In this document: positions 40,274 through 49,156 of the stretch, in pieces | Position numbering within the stretch: position 1 is the stretch's first letter | Layout of the letters: the number at the start of each line of letters is the position of its first letter | NCBI GenBank assembly: GCA_964502175.1 | Contig: CAZCVE010000005.1 | Span: forward strand, 62,001-126,000 | Origin: JAFLCL01 sp964502175 | GTDB taxonomy: Bacteria > Myxococcota_A > Polyangia > Polyangiales > Sandaracinaceae | Length of the DNA: 64,000 nt | Direction: 5' to 3' | Made by a program: the position numbers and the translations under genes | The notes under the pieces: generated by a model | What the model saw: the letters and a program-made list of their open reading frames with translations, nothing else | What the model was told of the DNA's origin: nothing | Databases searched by the model: none

Positions 40274-43200
40274 ATGAGCACCGCATCTCCCTCGTCCTAC
40301 ACGACACTCAAGCTCGACGCGACCTCTTACGTCGAGACGGCCAACGACCTCGGCGTCGCCCTCGATGGCTCGGAGGCGTTCTCGATCGACGCGTGGGTCA
40401 GGTTCAACGGACTGCCGTCGACCGGATCTCTGCTGTCGCAACCCGAGGGGTTCCTGTTCGGCATTGAAGCCGACCGCCTCGTCCTGCACATTCCAGGATT
40501 CGGAGACGTCTTCTCGGACCCCACGAAGCAGGCGATCGACGATGTCGAGTGGCAGTACGTAGCGGTGTGCTTCGACGGAGCGAGCGCACGCTTCTACATC
40601 AACGGCCAGTTCAACAGCATGCAGAGCATGTCTGGGACGCCACAGGGGTCCACTGTGCCGTTCCAGATGGGCGTAGGTCTGCAGGTCTTCGTTGACTCGG
40701 TGCGCGTGTACAACGCAGCGATTTCGACCGACCAGGTCTTGAACAACATGTTCGATTCGCCCGCCGCCGGCTCGGTGGTGGCCGATTTTGACTTCACCGT
40801 GGTGCCCGCGGCCGATCAGGGTCCCGGAAAGCTACCGGTTCAACTGGTCGCGGGTGCCGCACAGGTCGTCTACACGCCAGCTGCCCATCTGGACTCGAGG
40901 GCGTTCATCCAGCCGCTCAACGACGACGACGTGAACCCCGGAGGCGATCAGGTCGACGCCTACACCGTTCAGTCTTGGGTCTTCGTCGAATCGAGCTTGA
41001 CCCCCGAGCAATCAGTCTTCGTGAACAGCGATCTCGAAAGTGACAGTGGGATCGCACTGCTCTTGCGCCTCAACGCGGACGGCACCGCCTTCAACGTCGT
41101 GTCGCAGCGTGGTTCCAACGATGACGCGCACACGCTGACGTCAACCGGGCTCGTTCAGCTCAATCGCTGGACCAACGTCGCAACGACGTTCGATGGCACC
41201 ACCCTCTCGATCTACATCGACGGAGTGCTCGACTGCTCAGCGCCATTCCCACCCATCTCCCTCGTCCGGGATTCGAGCGACCTGATCATTGGCGCGGCGT
41301 GGACGGAGACCGAGTCGTTCGGTGTCGAGACCCTGCAGGGATTCGTGGCCCGCGTAGACGTCTGGTCCCGTGCACTTCTCTCATCGGAGCTCGTCCAGTA
41401 CGCGGGGCAGGTGCCGGCGCTCGATGCGGATGGCATTCGCGCGATCTACGACTTCTCCGTCTCGCCCCCGACCAACCAGGTGTCCAACCGTCCAGTCTCC
41501 CTCGCGAGCGGCGCCTATCTCGGGGGACAACTCGCACCTGCAGCGGGGTCGGCGACGTCACGACGATCGACGAGCCACCACACCGACGAGTCCGACGCAG
41601 ATCGCGCCCTCATCGCGACGTTGGGTGGCGAGGGCCATGCCGACGAGTTCGTCCGGGCGAATCCCGACATCTTTCGTGATGCGATGGAGCGCTCTCTTGC
41701 GGAATGCAGGGACGAGTCGCAACGCGTCGCGCACCGCGAGATCTGGGAACGTGTCATCGGAACGGACACGACCCCAGGAAAGATGCCGTTCTCGACGACG
41801 ATGCATCACCACAACGGCGAGCGCATCATGCTTTGCCACACGCGGCGGGGTAGCTACATCGCATGGAGGAGCCCCTCGTCTGAGACCGACGATTGCTTGG
41901 CCTGGAGGATACAACTCCTGTTCGTGGTCGTGGGCGGTGCCATCGATGCGCTGTTCGCCATCCGCTGCTATCTCAACCCGCGGGCGGTCTCGTACATCAC
42001 CAGACTCCTGAACAGTCCCAACCTTCGAGCGAAGCTGGCGGCCGGGTCGGCCCTCACAGTTGGCATGCTGTTTCAGCTATGCGTGTCTCTGCAAGACATG
42101 GGCGCGTTCCTCGACCTCCTGAAGCTCATGGCTTCCATTGGATTCTGGACTCTTCTTAGGATTGCGGCGCGTCTGGTTCTCACCTTCCTCGGCGTGGGCG
42201 CGGCCGACATCATTGCTTCGCTCATCGCGACCGTCGCACTCTTCATCTACACCTACAGCCAGAGGCCGGCTTCGTGTGATCCGCTGCCCACCGTGACCCT
42301 GGCGGCGATCCAGTTCAGTCACAGCGCAACCTCAATCACGGGAAGCGCGTTTCCGGTACGAAAGGGGTTCACTACGCCCATCTCGCCGCCGGAGTGGGTG
42401 CCTGGTAGGGGCGCCGCGGACTCGCCCGCTGCGTATTCCATCGGAGACATCGGCTCCAACCCGGTGACGATCAAGGCGAAGTTCACCATCTCGACACAGT
42501 CAGCCACGTCGATGCAGATCAAAGCTGTGGGCGGGGGCATTCTCGGCGCGATCGACCCCGTCACGGTCAACTTCGCGAATGGCGTGTCCACGCCGGAGTA
42601 CGTCACACTCACGCTGAGCCACCAGGCCCTCGCAGCGGCAGGTGTGCATCGCGAGGACGCAGTCTGGCAATGGTCGGCGTTGCTGAACTCGACCTGGACG
42701 ACGATCGCGTCGTCGGCTCATCGCGTGTACACCGTATTGTCGCGCCCCGCGCTGCCATGGAATCCTTCGCGCTCCGGTGACATCTCTCAGCAACCGTGGA
42801 CGTCGCTTCTGGACTTCGTGTGTACCTGGGCCGAGGGGAGCAAGACACCCACGGACGCCGCGACCGCCATCACGACAAAGGTGAACGGCGGCGTAGGGCT
42901 CCGCTACGACACTGCGCAAGGAGAGTCGAAGTACACAAAGCCCGGGAGTGTCAGTCAGTTCTATGGAACCCAATTTGTTTCACTGTTGAACGGGGGTGTG
43001 GGCAACGGCAACGTGGTCAACTGCACGGACTGTGCGACGATCGTGGTGACATGCGCGAACCTGGTCGGCTGCAACCTCAGTGCCTCGACCATGCGGGGGA
43101 ATGACGGCAACGGTTTTGACTGCAACGAGATCATCGCGATCGGGGCTTCTACTTGGGCGTACCCTTTCCCGCCTCGCAACCGCTTCGCGTACCACGAGGT

Positions 43201-43492
43201 TGCGTGGACGGGGGCGCTCGGGTTGCTCGACCCTCTGTACGACGCCTGCTTGCAGCTGGACTCCAGCAGCGATCCGTGGACCTGGCCTGGGGGCTCGCAC
43301 ACCGCCCGCTTGCCCGTGAACGTTCCGTTCACCACGAATGCGATTCTGTTGTTGCCTGTTCCGCTTGCGACACCGTTCGGCGACTGGGTCTATCAGGAGC
43401 GCCTGGCGCAGAACTCGTCCAACGGCATCGGACATTGTTATCCACAGGGACCGTGGCCCTCAGCTTCCGCTGGCCGCAGACCCCTCATCTGA
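40274..43492 (+). CDS. 1072-residue LamG/membrane/transglutaminase-like protein
   Basis: No signal peptide is seen. Two concanavalin/LamG-like domains lie at ~10-190 (AFSIDAWVRFNG; WQYVAVCFDGASARFYING) and ~225-400 (YTVQSWVFVE; WTNVATTFDGTTLSIYIDG). A charged linker follows (~425-530), then several membrane spans (~545-660), a beta-rich stretch, and a C-terminal cysteine-protease-like domain. The C-terminal domain carries NCTDCATIV (C917/C920), AYHEVAW (H974) and LLDPLYD (D986), matching the Cys-His-Asp order of transglutaminase-like enzymes. The combination is unusual. It might be a surface-anchored enzyme or toxin-like effector that binds glycans. The catalytic call is inference from spacing. 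Confidence 0.6.
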   Translation: MSTASPSSYTTLKLDATSYVETANDLGVALDGSEAFSIDAWVRFNGLPSTGSLLSQPEGFLFGIEADRLVLHIPGFGDVFSDPTKQAIDDVEWQYVAVCFDGASARFYINGQFNSMQSMSGTPQGSTVPFQMGVGLQVFVDSVRVYNAAISTDQVLNNMFDSPAAGSVVADFDFTVVPAADQGPGKLPVQLVAGAAQVVYTPAAHLDSRAFIQPLNDDDVNPGGDQVDAYTVQSWVFVESSLTPEQSVFVNSDLESDSGIALLLRLNADGTAFNVVSQRGSNDDAHTLTSTGLVQLNRWTNVATTFDGTTLSIYIDGVLDCSAPFPPISLVRDSSDLIIGAAWTETESFGVETLQGFVARVDVWSRALLSSELVQYAGQVPALDADGIRAIYDFSVSPPTNQVSNRPVSLASGAYLGGQLAPAAGSATSRRSTSHHTDESDADRALIATLGGEGHADEFVRANPDIFRDAMERSLAECRDESQRVAHREIWERVIGTDTTPGKMPFSTTMHHHNGERIMLCHTRRGSYIAWRSPSSETDDCLAWRIQLLFVVVGGAIDALFAIRCYLNPRAVSYITRLLNSPNLRAKLAAGSALTVGMLFQLCVSLQDMGAFLDLLKLMASIGFWTLLRIAARLVLTFLGVGAADIIASLIATVALFIYTYSQRPASCDPLPTVTLAAIQFSHSATSITGSAFPVRKGFTTPISPPEWVPGRGAADSPAAYSIGDIGSNPVTIKAKFTISTQSATSMQIKAVGGGILGAIDPVTVNFANGVSTPEYVTLTLSHQALAAAGVHREDAVWQWSALLNSTWTTIASSAHRVYTVLSRPALPWNPSRSGDISQQPWTSLLDFVCTWAEGSKTPTDAATAITTKVNGGVGLRYDTAQGESKYTKPGSVSQFYGTQFVSLLNGGVGNGNVVNCTDCATIVVTCANLVGCNLSASTMRGNDGNGFDCNEIIAIGASTWAYPFPPRNRFAYHEVAWTGALGLLDPLYDACLQLDSSSDPWTWPGGSHTARLPVNVPFTTNAILLLPVPLATPFGDWVYQERLAQNSSNGIGHCYPQGPWPSASAGRRPLI

Positions 43493-43507
43493 CACAGGAG
43501 CGTCACC

Positions 43508-43999
43508 ATGAACTCGCAGGATGAATTTAGTCGGAAGCTGCGCGAGAGGTACAACGCGGCACACTGGAAGCATGACGGGGTTCGCGCGCCGTTCGCTCTC
43601 GATCCGACCGCAATCGATCACTGGATCTTCGTTGAACGACGTGCGGTGCCCAACGCCGCCGGGCACTATAGCGATCTGTTCCAGAGCGCGAGCGATCCTG
43701 CAGTGCTCGTCCTTGCGACGATCGCTCAGTTCGCGACGACTGACGACGCGCACGCGCATCTCCTCCATCGGCTCGCCCAAACGATGGCACCGCAGTTGCC
43801 GCCCGCGCACGCCGTGGGAGTCGAGGTCGGCGATGTAGGGTTCGGCGGGCTGGGACCCCTGCAGACGTCCGTGACCTTCGTTCGAGGCGGGGTGGTGGTG
43901 ACGGTCGACAGCGTCGGCGTCGATGTCTCGGTGAAGGATTTCGCGGAGCAACTCGACGCGACTCTGTGCGCGCACATCCGGCGGGCCGCCGCTCGATGA
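43508..43999 (+). CDS. Hypothetical 163-residue protein, third gene of the operon
   Basis: It starts 15 bases after the large gene. The product begins MNSQDEFSRKLRERYNAAHW, has DHWIFVERRAVPNAAGHYSDLFQSASDPAVLV near 40-70, and a beta-rich C-terminal half (GVEVGDVGFGG, TSVTFVRGGVVVTVDSVGVDVS). It is cytosolic by sequence and could be an immunity or chaperone protein for the transglutaminase-like neighbour, as is common for downstream small genes in such operons. No family is recognised. Confidence 0.5.
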   Translation: MNSQDEFSRKLRERYNAAHWKHDGVRAPFALDPTAIDHWIFVERRAVPNAAGHYSDLFQSASDPAVLVLATIAQFATTDDAHAHLLHRLAQTMAPQLPPAHAVGVEVGDVGFGGLGPLQTSVTFVRGGVVVTVDSVGVDVSVKDFAEQLDATLCAHIRRAAAR

Positions 44000-44214
44000 C
44001 AGGGGCGCCAGGTCGTCACCCGCGTCGTCGAACGAGGCCGTGACGAGCGTCGTAGCGTCCGAGCCCTCGACCCTCGTCGCTCGGCATGTGCGGCGTTTGG
44101 TCACGGGGAAGGTGCTTCGTGCGCGTCGAGTCGATCGAGCCCACGACCTCGACGAGACCTTCGGCGACCAGAGCACCCCGACGTGGTCGCCGCGTTTCTC
44201 GCTGGCGTACCGAA

Positions 44215-44354
44215 GAGGTCCAGCGCACCGCGCTCGCAGAGGCACCGATCACGCGCTTCGGACTTCTGAATGTCATCACCCGGGTCGCCCACACGACGAA
44301 CAAGGATCGCGAGGTCCGGTTCGCGATGGAAAGTGCGGCGGGGACGCTGCTCGC
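44215..44354 (+). repeat. 140-bp direct repeat, copy 2 (orphan DUF932 3' end)
   Basis: Nearly identical to 38582-38721. It encodes the same C-terminal residues (EVQRTALAEAPITRFGLLN...) but has no upstream DUF932 gene, so it is a pseudogene fragment. It lies in the 418-bp gap 44000-44417, which otherwise shows no gene. Confidence 0.85.
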
Positions 44355-44417
44355 TGGCTGTCAACTAGCCTGACGAATCGTCATGTTCTTCGTGCGCGGG
44401 CGCGACACGACGGACGC

Positions 44418-45434
44418 TCACAGACAAGGCGGTGAGCAAACGTCGGCGATGCAAGCTCCGGACTCACAATCAGAGCCTGAATTGCACGCGGAGCCATTTC
44501 TTCCCGGGGCACTGCACAGTTCACGCAAACACACGAGCCCGTTCGCGCAGCCTGATGCTACAGAACAGCCCGCGCCAACTTCGCCGGGCAGGAGCGCGCA
44601 CGATCCGAACAAGCAAATAGCCCCCCGGGATCCGTCGCACACGCGAAAAGGGTCGACCGCCACGGAGGGGTCATCGCAACCTTGGCCTAGGTCTGCGGTG
44701 ACAGTTGCTGCGCAATGGCCATCCGTACACGCCAGGTTCGGATCGCATGCCGCGTCGCCGAGGCACTCGGTGCCTTCGGGTGCGGAGAACGGCTCGCATA
44801 CGGAACTCGCACCGCAAACCAACCCCACCGCGCAGCGAGTGGTCGCGTACCGGTTGGGCGCGAGCTCCAAACGCCCGCAAGACTCTCCCACGCTCGAGCG
44901 TTCAACCGCATCGACGGTCTCGATGCAGACGCCAGTTGGATCGCAAGCGGCCGTGGCACCCGGCGTGACCCGGAGGCATTGGCTGTTCGTCGTGCAAGAG
45001 TCCCCGAACTGAGTGCCAGGAACGCAAGCGCCGCAAGCGGACGGGCCTCCCGTACAAACCAGCCCCGGACCGCAGGCGTCGCTGACTTCGCAAGCGCCAC
45101 CCTCGTGTACTTGCCCCGCGAAGGCCCACTCGCATCGGCTGGAAGCGAACGAGCAGGCGACGATCGCCTCTACGCACTCCTCGATCGCGGCCTCGTCTAC
45201 GACGACGTTCCCCCGGTTCACAGCGCGGGCGCGTGCGCGCGCGAGGTCCGAAAGTCCGCGGGCCCCGCACACGCCGAGCGCTGTCGGGCGCGCGGTGCAG
45301 TCGGGTGACTCGCGAGCTTCGCAGAACGCTTCGAGCATTCGCAGTTCAATGCTCTCGCCTCGGCCCCCGCCGCCGCATCCGGCTAGGAGGAGACCCGCGG
45401 GGATCAGCGAAGAGATTCGAAAGACACCGTTCAC
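44418..45434 (-). CDS. Cys-rich lipoprotein B
   Basis: A 338-residue product starting at GTG 45434, two bases after the upstream stop. The lipobox is LLAGCGG near residue 20. The rest holds about 40 Cys in modules with CTGG.SACGACVPG, CTTNSQCLR and CNSGSDCESGAC. The order matches lipoprotein A directly upstream, so they are tandem paralogues. They share an N-terminal Cys-poor helical domain (FCEARESPDCTARP; ARARARAVNRG). Surface-exposed role assumed. Confidence 0.7.
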   Translation of the reverse strand: MNGVFRISSLIPAGLLLAGCGGGGRGESIELRMLEAFCEARESPDCTARPTALGVCGARGLSDLARARARAVNRGNVVVDEAAIEECVEAIVACSFASSRCEWAFAGQVHEGGACEVSDACGPGLVCTGGPSACGACVPGTQFGDSCTTNSQCLRVTPGATAACDPTGVCIETVDAVERSSVGESCGRLELAPNRYATTRCAVGLVCGASSVCEPFSAPEGTECLGDAACDPNLACTDGHCAATVTADLGQGCDDPSVAVDPFRVCDGSRGAICLFGSCALLPGEVGAGCSVASGCANGLVCLRELCSAPGRNGSACNSGSDCESGACIADVCSPPCL

Positions 45435-45436
45435 GC

Positions 45437-46471
45437 TTACTCGCAGAGGTCGACGCAGATGCCTCCGGCGCAAGCACCAGAGTCACAGGTGGATGCATCG
45501 GCGCAACTCGCTCCCGCGGGCGCACGTGCGCGACAGATTGAGTCGACACAGACGTACGGAGACTCGCAGAGGAACGCGCAAGGTTGTCCCGCGCTTGGGT
45601 ACGGTCGACATGTGCCATCCAAACAGACGAGTCCCGCGGCTGTGTCGCACCGCGGCAGAAGAAAGTCCGAGGATGTGAGGCAGGCCTCGCCCTCTCCCGC
45701 GACTTCTGTGGCTTGGCAGCGCCCGTCCGAGCAAGTGAGCCCGGTTTCACAGAAGTCCATCGTTGGGTCGCACGCCTGTTCGCGCGAGCGCGCGGACGCG
45801 CACCGCAACGGAGCACCGACGCAACGCAAGTTCGGCGCGCACTCGCCGTACGACGCGCTCCCCGTCGCGACGTCAAGAAGGCCACAGCGACTTCCCTCTG
45901 GGAGGTCGGCCATGAGCGACGTCTGGCGACAGATTCCTTGGACACACAAGACCGCCGGCCCCACGCCGAGGCATTGGTTGTCGCGGGTGCAAGCGCTGCC
46001 CGTAGTAGCAGCCGTTGTGCAACGGCCGCACCCGCTGCCACGATCGCAGAACAACTCGCCTGCGCACTCCTCATCGACCTCGCATGCCGCGCCCGGTCCC
46101 GCGTGTCCGGAGAACGCCGATCTACAGACCGCTGCCGGGTCCCGCGGCGAAGTGGCTGGCGCGCCGACCGCTGGTGCGAGGCACTGCGCCGTCTGGGACA
46201 GACAATCCTCGAGCGCCGCGTCGTCGACGAGTGCACGACCCTCATCGACCGCGCGGGCGCGGGCGCGGTTCTGATCCGCGCCCACCGCCGCACACCGCTC
46301 GGGTTCGTCCCAGCCATCACCGGACGCTTGCCCGCAGAGGACGCCACAACGCGCCGACGCGATCCGCTGCTCGATCATCTGGCCGCGCGTCGATGACTCC
46401 GACCCGCAGGCCGAAGGGAACGACAACAGAGCTATGCCGAGCATTCGGACTGCGTGGCCGAAGTGATTCAC
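45437..46471 (-). CDS. Cys-rich lipoprotein A
   Basis: A 344-residue protein with signal MNHFGHAVRMLGIALLSFPSAC (lipobox FPSAC). The N-terminal domain has ARARAVDEGRALVDDAALEDCLSQ, and Cys modules follow (CEVDEECAGELFCDRGSGC, CTRDNQCLG, CADASTCDSGAC). It lies six bases after the FG-GAP gene and two bases before lipoprotein B, forming a three-gene envelope operon. No enzymatic motif. Confidence 0.7.
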   Translation of the reverse strand: MNHFGHAVRMLGIALLSFPSACGSESSTRGQMIEQRIASARCGVLCGQASGDGWDEPERCAAVGADQNRARARAVDEGRALVDDAALEDCLSQTAQCLAPAVGAPATSPRDPAAVCRSAFSGHAGPGAACEVDEECAGELFCDRGSGCGRCTTAATTGSACTRDNQCLGVGPAVLCVQGICRQTSLMADLPEGSRCGLLDVATGSASYGECAPNLRCVGAPLRCASARSREQACDPTMDFCETGLTCSDGRCQATEVAGEGEACLTSSDFLLPRCDTAAGLVCLDGTCRPYPSAGQPCAFLCESPYVCVDSICRARAPAGASCADASTCDSGACAGGICVDLCE

Positions 46472-46477
46472 GTTGCC

Positions 46478-49156
46478 TCAGTTGATCGCCGACTGACCCA
46501 GCCCGTACACCGAACCGCTGGACAGTCCGCCTGTCGTGAGATTCGGCAGTACTGACACTCGTCCTGCCGCGAAGTCGTCGTTGGGCGAGCCGACTACGAC
46601 ATCGGAGAACGTGTCGTGAGCTACGTCCAGCGCGGTAATGCTGTTGCCGAGCGAAGCGGTGCCGGACGTGATGAAGACCGTGCGGGCGAAGCACTGTTCG
46701 TTTGGCATGTGGAAGACCCGTCCGAGAGGCGAGGACACGCCAGTCCGTAGCACGAACACCATCTGTCGGGCTGTCGTGGATGCTGCAGCGGTCACGAGCA
46801 AGTCGTGTCGAACGTCCCCGTCGATCTGGCGCGCGGCCAGGCCGGTCCCGAAACGATCGTTCGCAGCGGTAGCCCGGCAGCCAGACCCCCCAGGATCGCT
46901 GGAAGACTGACGGTACGTTTCGAACGAACTGCCGAATCCGCTCGAAGCACCGCGGTACACCCGGACAGCTCCTTGGAGAGAAGCGATCGTCGAGTCTTCC
47001 GGTGCGCTGACCGCGACATCATCCAGTCCGTCGCCCGTGAAGTCCTCCGCGACGAGCGACGAACCGAGACGACCCGCTCCCGTCGCGAGGAAGAACCCGG
47101 TCGTTTCGAGGCCGGTGGCAGCGCCGAACAGCACGACGAAAAGTCCCGTGGCTTGTCCCGACGCGCCCACGATCACATCTCCCCGGCCGTCCCCGTTGAT
47201 GTCGCCGCGGGCCAAGGCAGAGGCGAAGCGCCGATTCGCGGTGTTGTACGACGAGGAGAAGCCTCCCAGCCAGATTCGATGCGGAGCCCTGACGGCGCCC
47301 GCACCCGTGACGATGCCAACCCCGGGCTTGCCGTAGTAGATCCAGATGGCACCGCGAGAGCCATCGTGGTTCGGTGCACCCACGATGAGGTCGTCTGCAC
47401 CGTCATTGTTGACGTCGCTCGCGGTGAGAGTTGCTCCGAAACCCGTGTTGCCAGCGATCCAGGAAGGAGCGGTAGCGCCGTCAATCTCGTAGGTCGCGCC
47501 GGCCGGCGGTAGGGGGCTCAGCGCGCGGCCCTGAAAGTACGCGACGTAGACACGGCCCGATGTCGACCGACCCGGAGCGCCCGCGGCCAGATCGGGCCGT
47601 CCGTCACCGTTGAAGTCGCCGACGGCAACCGACGCACCGAAGTCATCCGACGCGGAGGCCCCCGCTGCGGGGAGACGCCAGTAGAAGTCTCGACCGCGCC
47701 GGAGGTCGGGGCGTCCGCCGAAGATGACAGTCACCGATCCGAAGCGACTCGCGCCGCTCGCGACGCCATCGTCGGGGGAGCCGACTACCAGGTCCTCGTA
47801 GCCGTCCATGTTGAAGTGACCCCGGTCGACGATGCGGCCGAATCCCTCCTGAACCGATCGCTCGCCCCGGAGAGGAAGGCTGCCGGGACCCCAGTAGGAC
47901 CGGCTGGCGGGCTTGACGTTCCCTCCGACGGTCTGATCGGTGACCTCGAGCATGACCGGCCACGGATTCGGGCGCCCCGAGACGAGCGTGACCACGTTGG
48001 AATCCAGGGTCGAACCCGTTCCCACCACACGGAAGTTCGCGTCGATCCATCGATACGAGACCGACGAAGAACCCCCGAACGTCTTCGAGGCGGACGCATT
48101 GTAGGTTGTACCGCCGCATGGAGCGGTGCCGCACGGTGGTTGCGCGATCGCCGTCACGCTGGGGGTCGGTGCGCCTCGAGTGAGGGGAACCACGACGTTC
48201 ACGGAGAACGAGGCGGCAGGCGTGGTCGACGTCGCGGGCACGTTGAAGGTGCCGTTGACCGTGGCGTAGCGCGCAGAGCCGGTGAGTGGTGGCGGAAGCG
48301 GGCTGGCGACCATCCTGAACTCGCCCGTCACCGGCTGGGCTGGTGCGCTCGACCCTACGCGAACCATTCGAGAACCGTTCACGATTCCGGTCACCTCGAC
48401 GGCACTCTGGTCGAACATCCTATAGGTCTCGCTGGATGCCTTCTCGCCATCCCAGCCGCCGAAGCTACGCAACTCGCCCCCGTTCACCGTCACGCCGTTC
48501 AGCGTGAAATTGGGAAGACTGAGGTACAACCCCTGAATCACGAGCGGGCAGGTCCCGCCGGGGCAGTAACCATCCCTTACGGAGACCCATCCGGTCGGAG
48601 TGAGAGTCGTCGAGCTTGAACCGCTCGTGATTCCGACCGTCGAGCTCGCTGCCACGGTTCCCCATCCCACCTCGGCCAGGTTCGTGACGGGGTCGCGGTT
48701 CTCTGCGGGGACATCCCTACCGGAGTCGAGGAGGGGGGCTCCTGTATCCGGGAGGCAGACGTCGTTCGCGGAGACCTGGACACCAGAGGAGACGCCGCAC
48801 ACGTAGGACACTCCGCTTGCGTACCACTGGGACCGCTGCCAGCATCGGAACTCGCCGGCGAGGATGTCGCTCGCAGTGTTCAGCGTCCCGTTGCTATCCG
48901 AGTCCCTGATGCATGTCCCGCTGGCCACGAGCGGCGTGGGAAGCGGGTACGCCGCGCAAACATCGGAGAAATCCGTGCATGTGCAGCTGCAGTCCACATC
49001 GAACCTCTCCCCGTCGGCGGGGGCGGGCGTCCCATACGATCCACCGCAGGCTAGCGCGAACGGAAGCGCGGCAGCCATGAGTAGCCCGGCCATGCCCCCC
49101 ATCAGAGTGATGGACGGATGGACGCGCTTCGTAGCGCGACAGTTGTCGACTCTCAT
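46478..49156 (-). CDS. FG-GAP/VCBS-repeat lipoprotein
   Basis: An 892-residue product from ATG 49156, which follows GGAGGA by eight bases. The signal ends in a lipobox (FALACGG) near residue 38. After an N-terminal region with Cys pairs (DCSCTCTDF) there are at least seven FG-GAP units (DGYEDLVVGSPDD, DFNGDGRPDLAAGAPG, DVNNDGADDLIVGAPN, DINGDGRGDVIVGAS, DFTGDGLDDVAVSAPED), which in integrin-like proteins form a beta-propeller with calcium loops. It is likely a surface adhesion or scaffold protein. It starts the operon with two Cys-rich lipoproteins. Confidence 0.85.
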   Translation of the reverse strand: MRVDNCRATKRVHPSITLMGGMAGLLMAAALPFALACGGSYGTPAPADGERFDVDCSCTCTDFSDVCAAYPLPTPLVASGTCIRDSDSNGTLNTASDILAGEFRCWQRSQWYASGVSYVCGVSSGVQVSANDVCLPDTGAPLLDSGRDVPAENRDPVTNLAEVGWGTVAASSTVGITSGSSSTTLTPTGWVSVRDGYCPGGTCPLVIQGLYLSLPNFTLNGVTVNGGELRSFGGWDGEKASSETYRMFDQSAVEVTGIVNGSRMVRVGSSAPAQPVTGEFRMVASPLPPPLTGSARYATVNGTFNVPATSTTPAASFSVNVVVPLTRGAPTPSVTAIAQPPCGTAPCGGTTYNASASKTFGGSSSVSYRWIDANFRVVGTGSTLDSNVVTLVSGRPNPWPVMLEVTDQTVGGNVKPASRSYWGPGSLPLRGERSVQEGFGRIVDRGHFNMDGYEDLVVGSPDDGVASGASRFGSVTVIFGGRPDLRRGRDFYWRLPAAGASASDDFGASVAVGDFNGDGRPDLAAGAPGRSTSGRVYVAYFQGRALSPLPPAGATYEIDGATAPSWIAGNTGFGATLTASDVNNDGADDLIVGAPNHDGSRGAIWIYYGKPGVGIVTGAGAVRAPHRIWLGGFSSSYNTANRRFASALARGDINGDGRGDVIVGASGQATGLFVVLFGAATGLETTGFFLATGAGRLGSSLVAEDFTGDGLDDVAVSAPEDSTIASLQGAVRVYRGASSGFGSSFETYRQSSSDPGGSGCRATAANDRFGTGLAARQIDGDVRHDLLVTAAASTTARQMVFVLRTGVSSPLGRVFHMPNEQCFARTVFITSGTASLGNSITALDVAHDTFSDVVVGSPNDDFAAGRVSVLPNLTTGGLSSGSVYGLGQSAIN

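Noticed and set aside
44383..46396. Rightward frames over the two Cys-rich lipoprotein genes
   Set aside because: These are antisense shadows; no start signal or domain was seen and the leftward frames carry lipoboxes and Cys modules.
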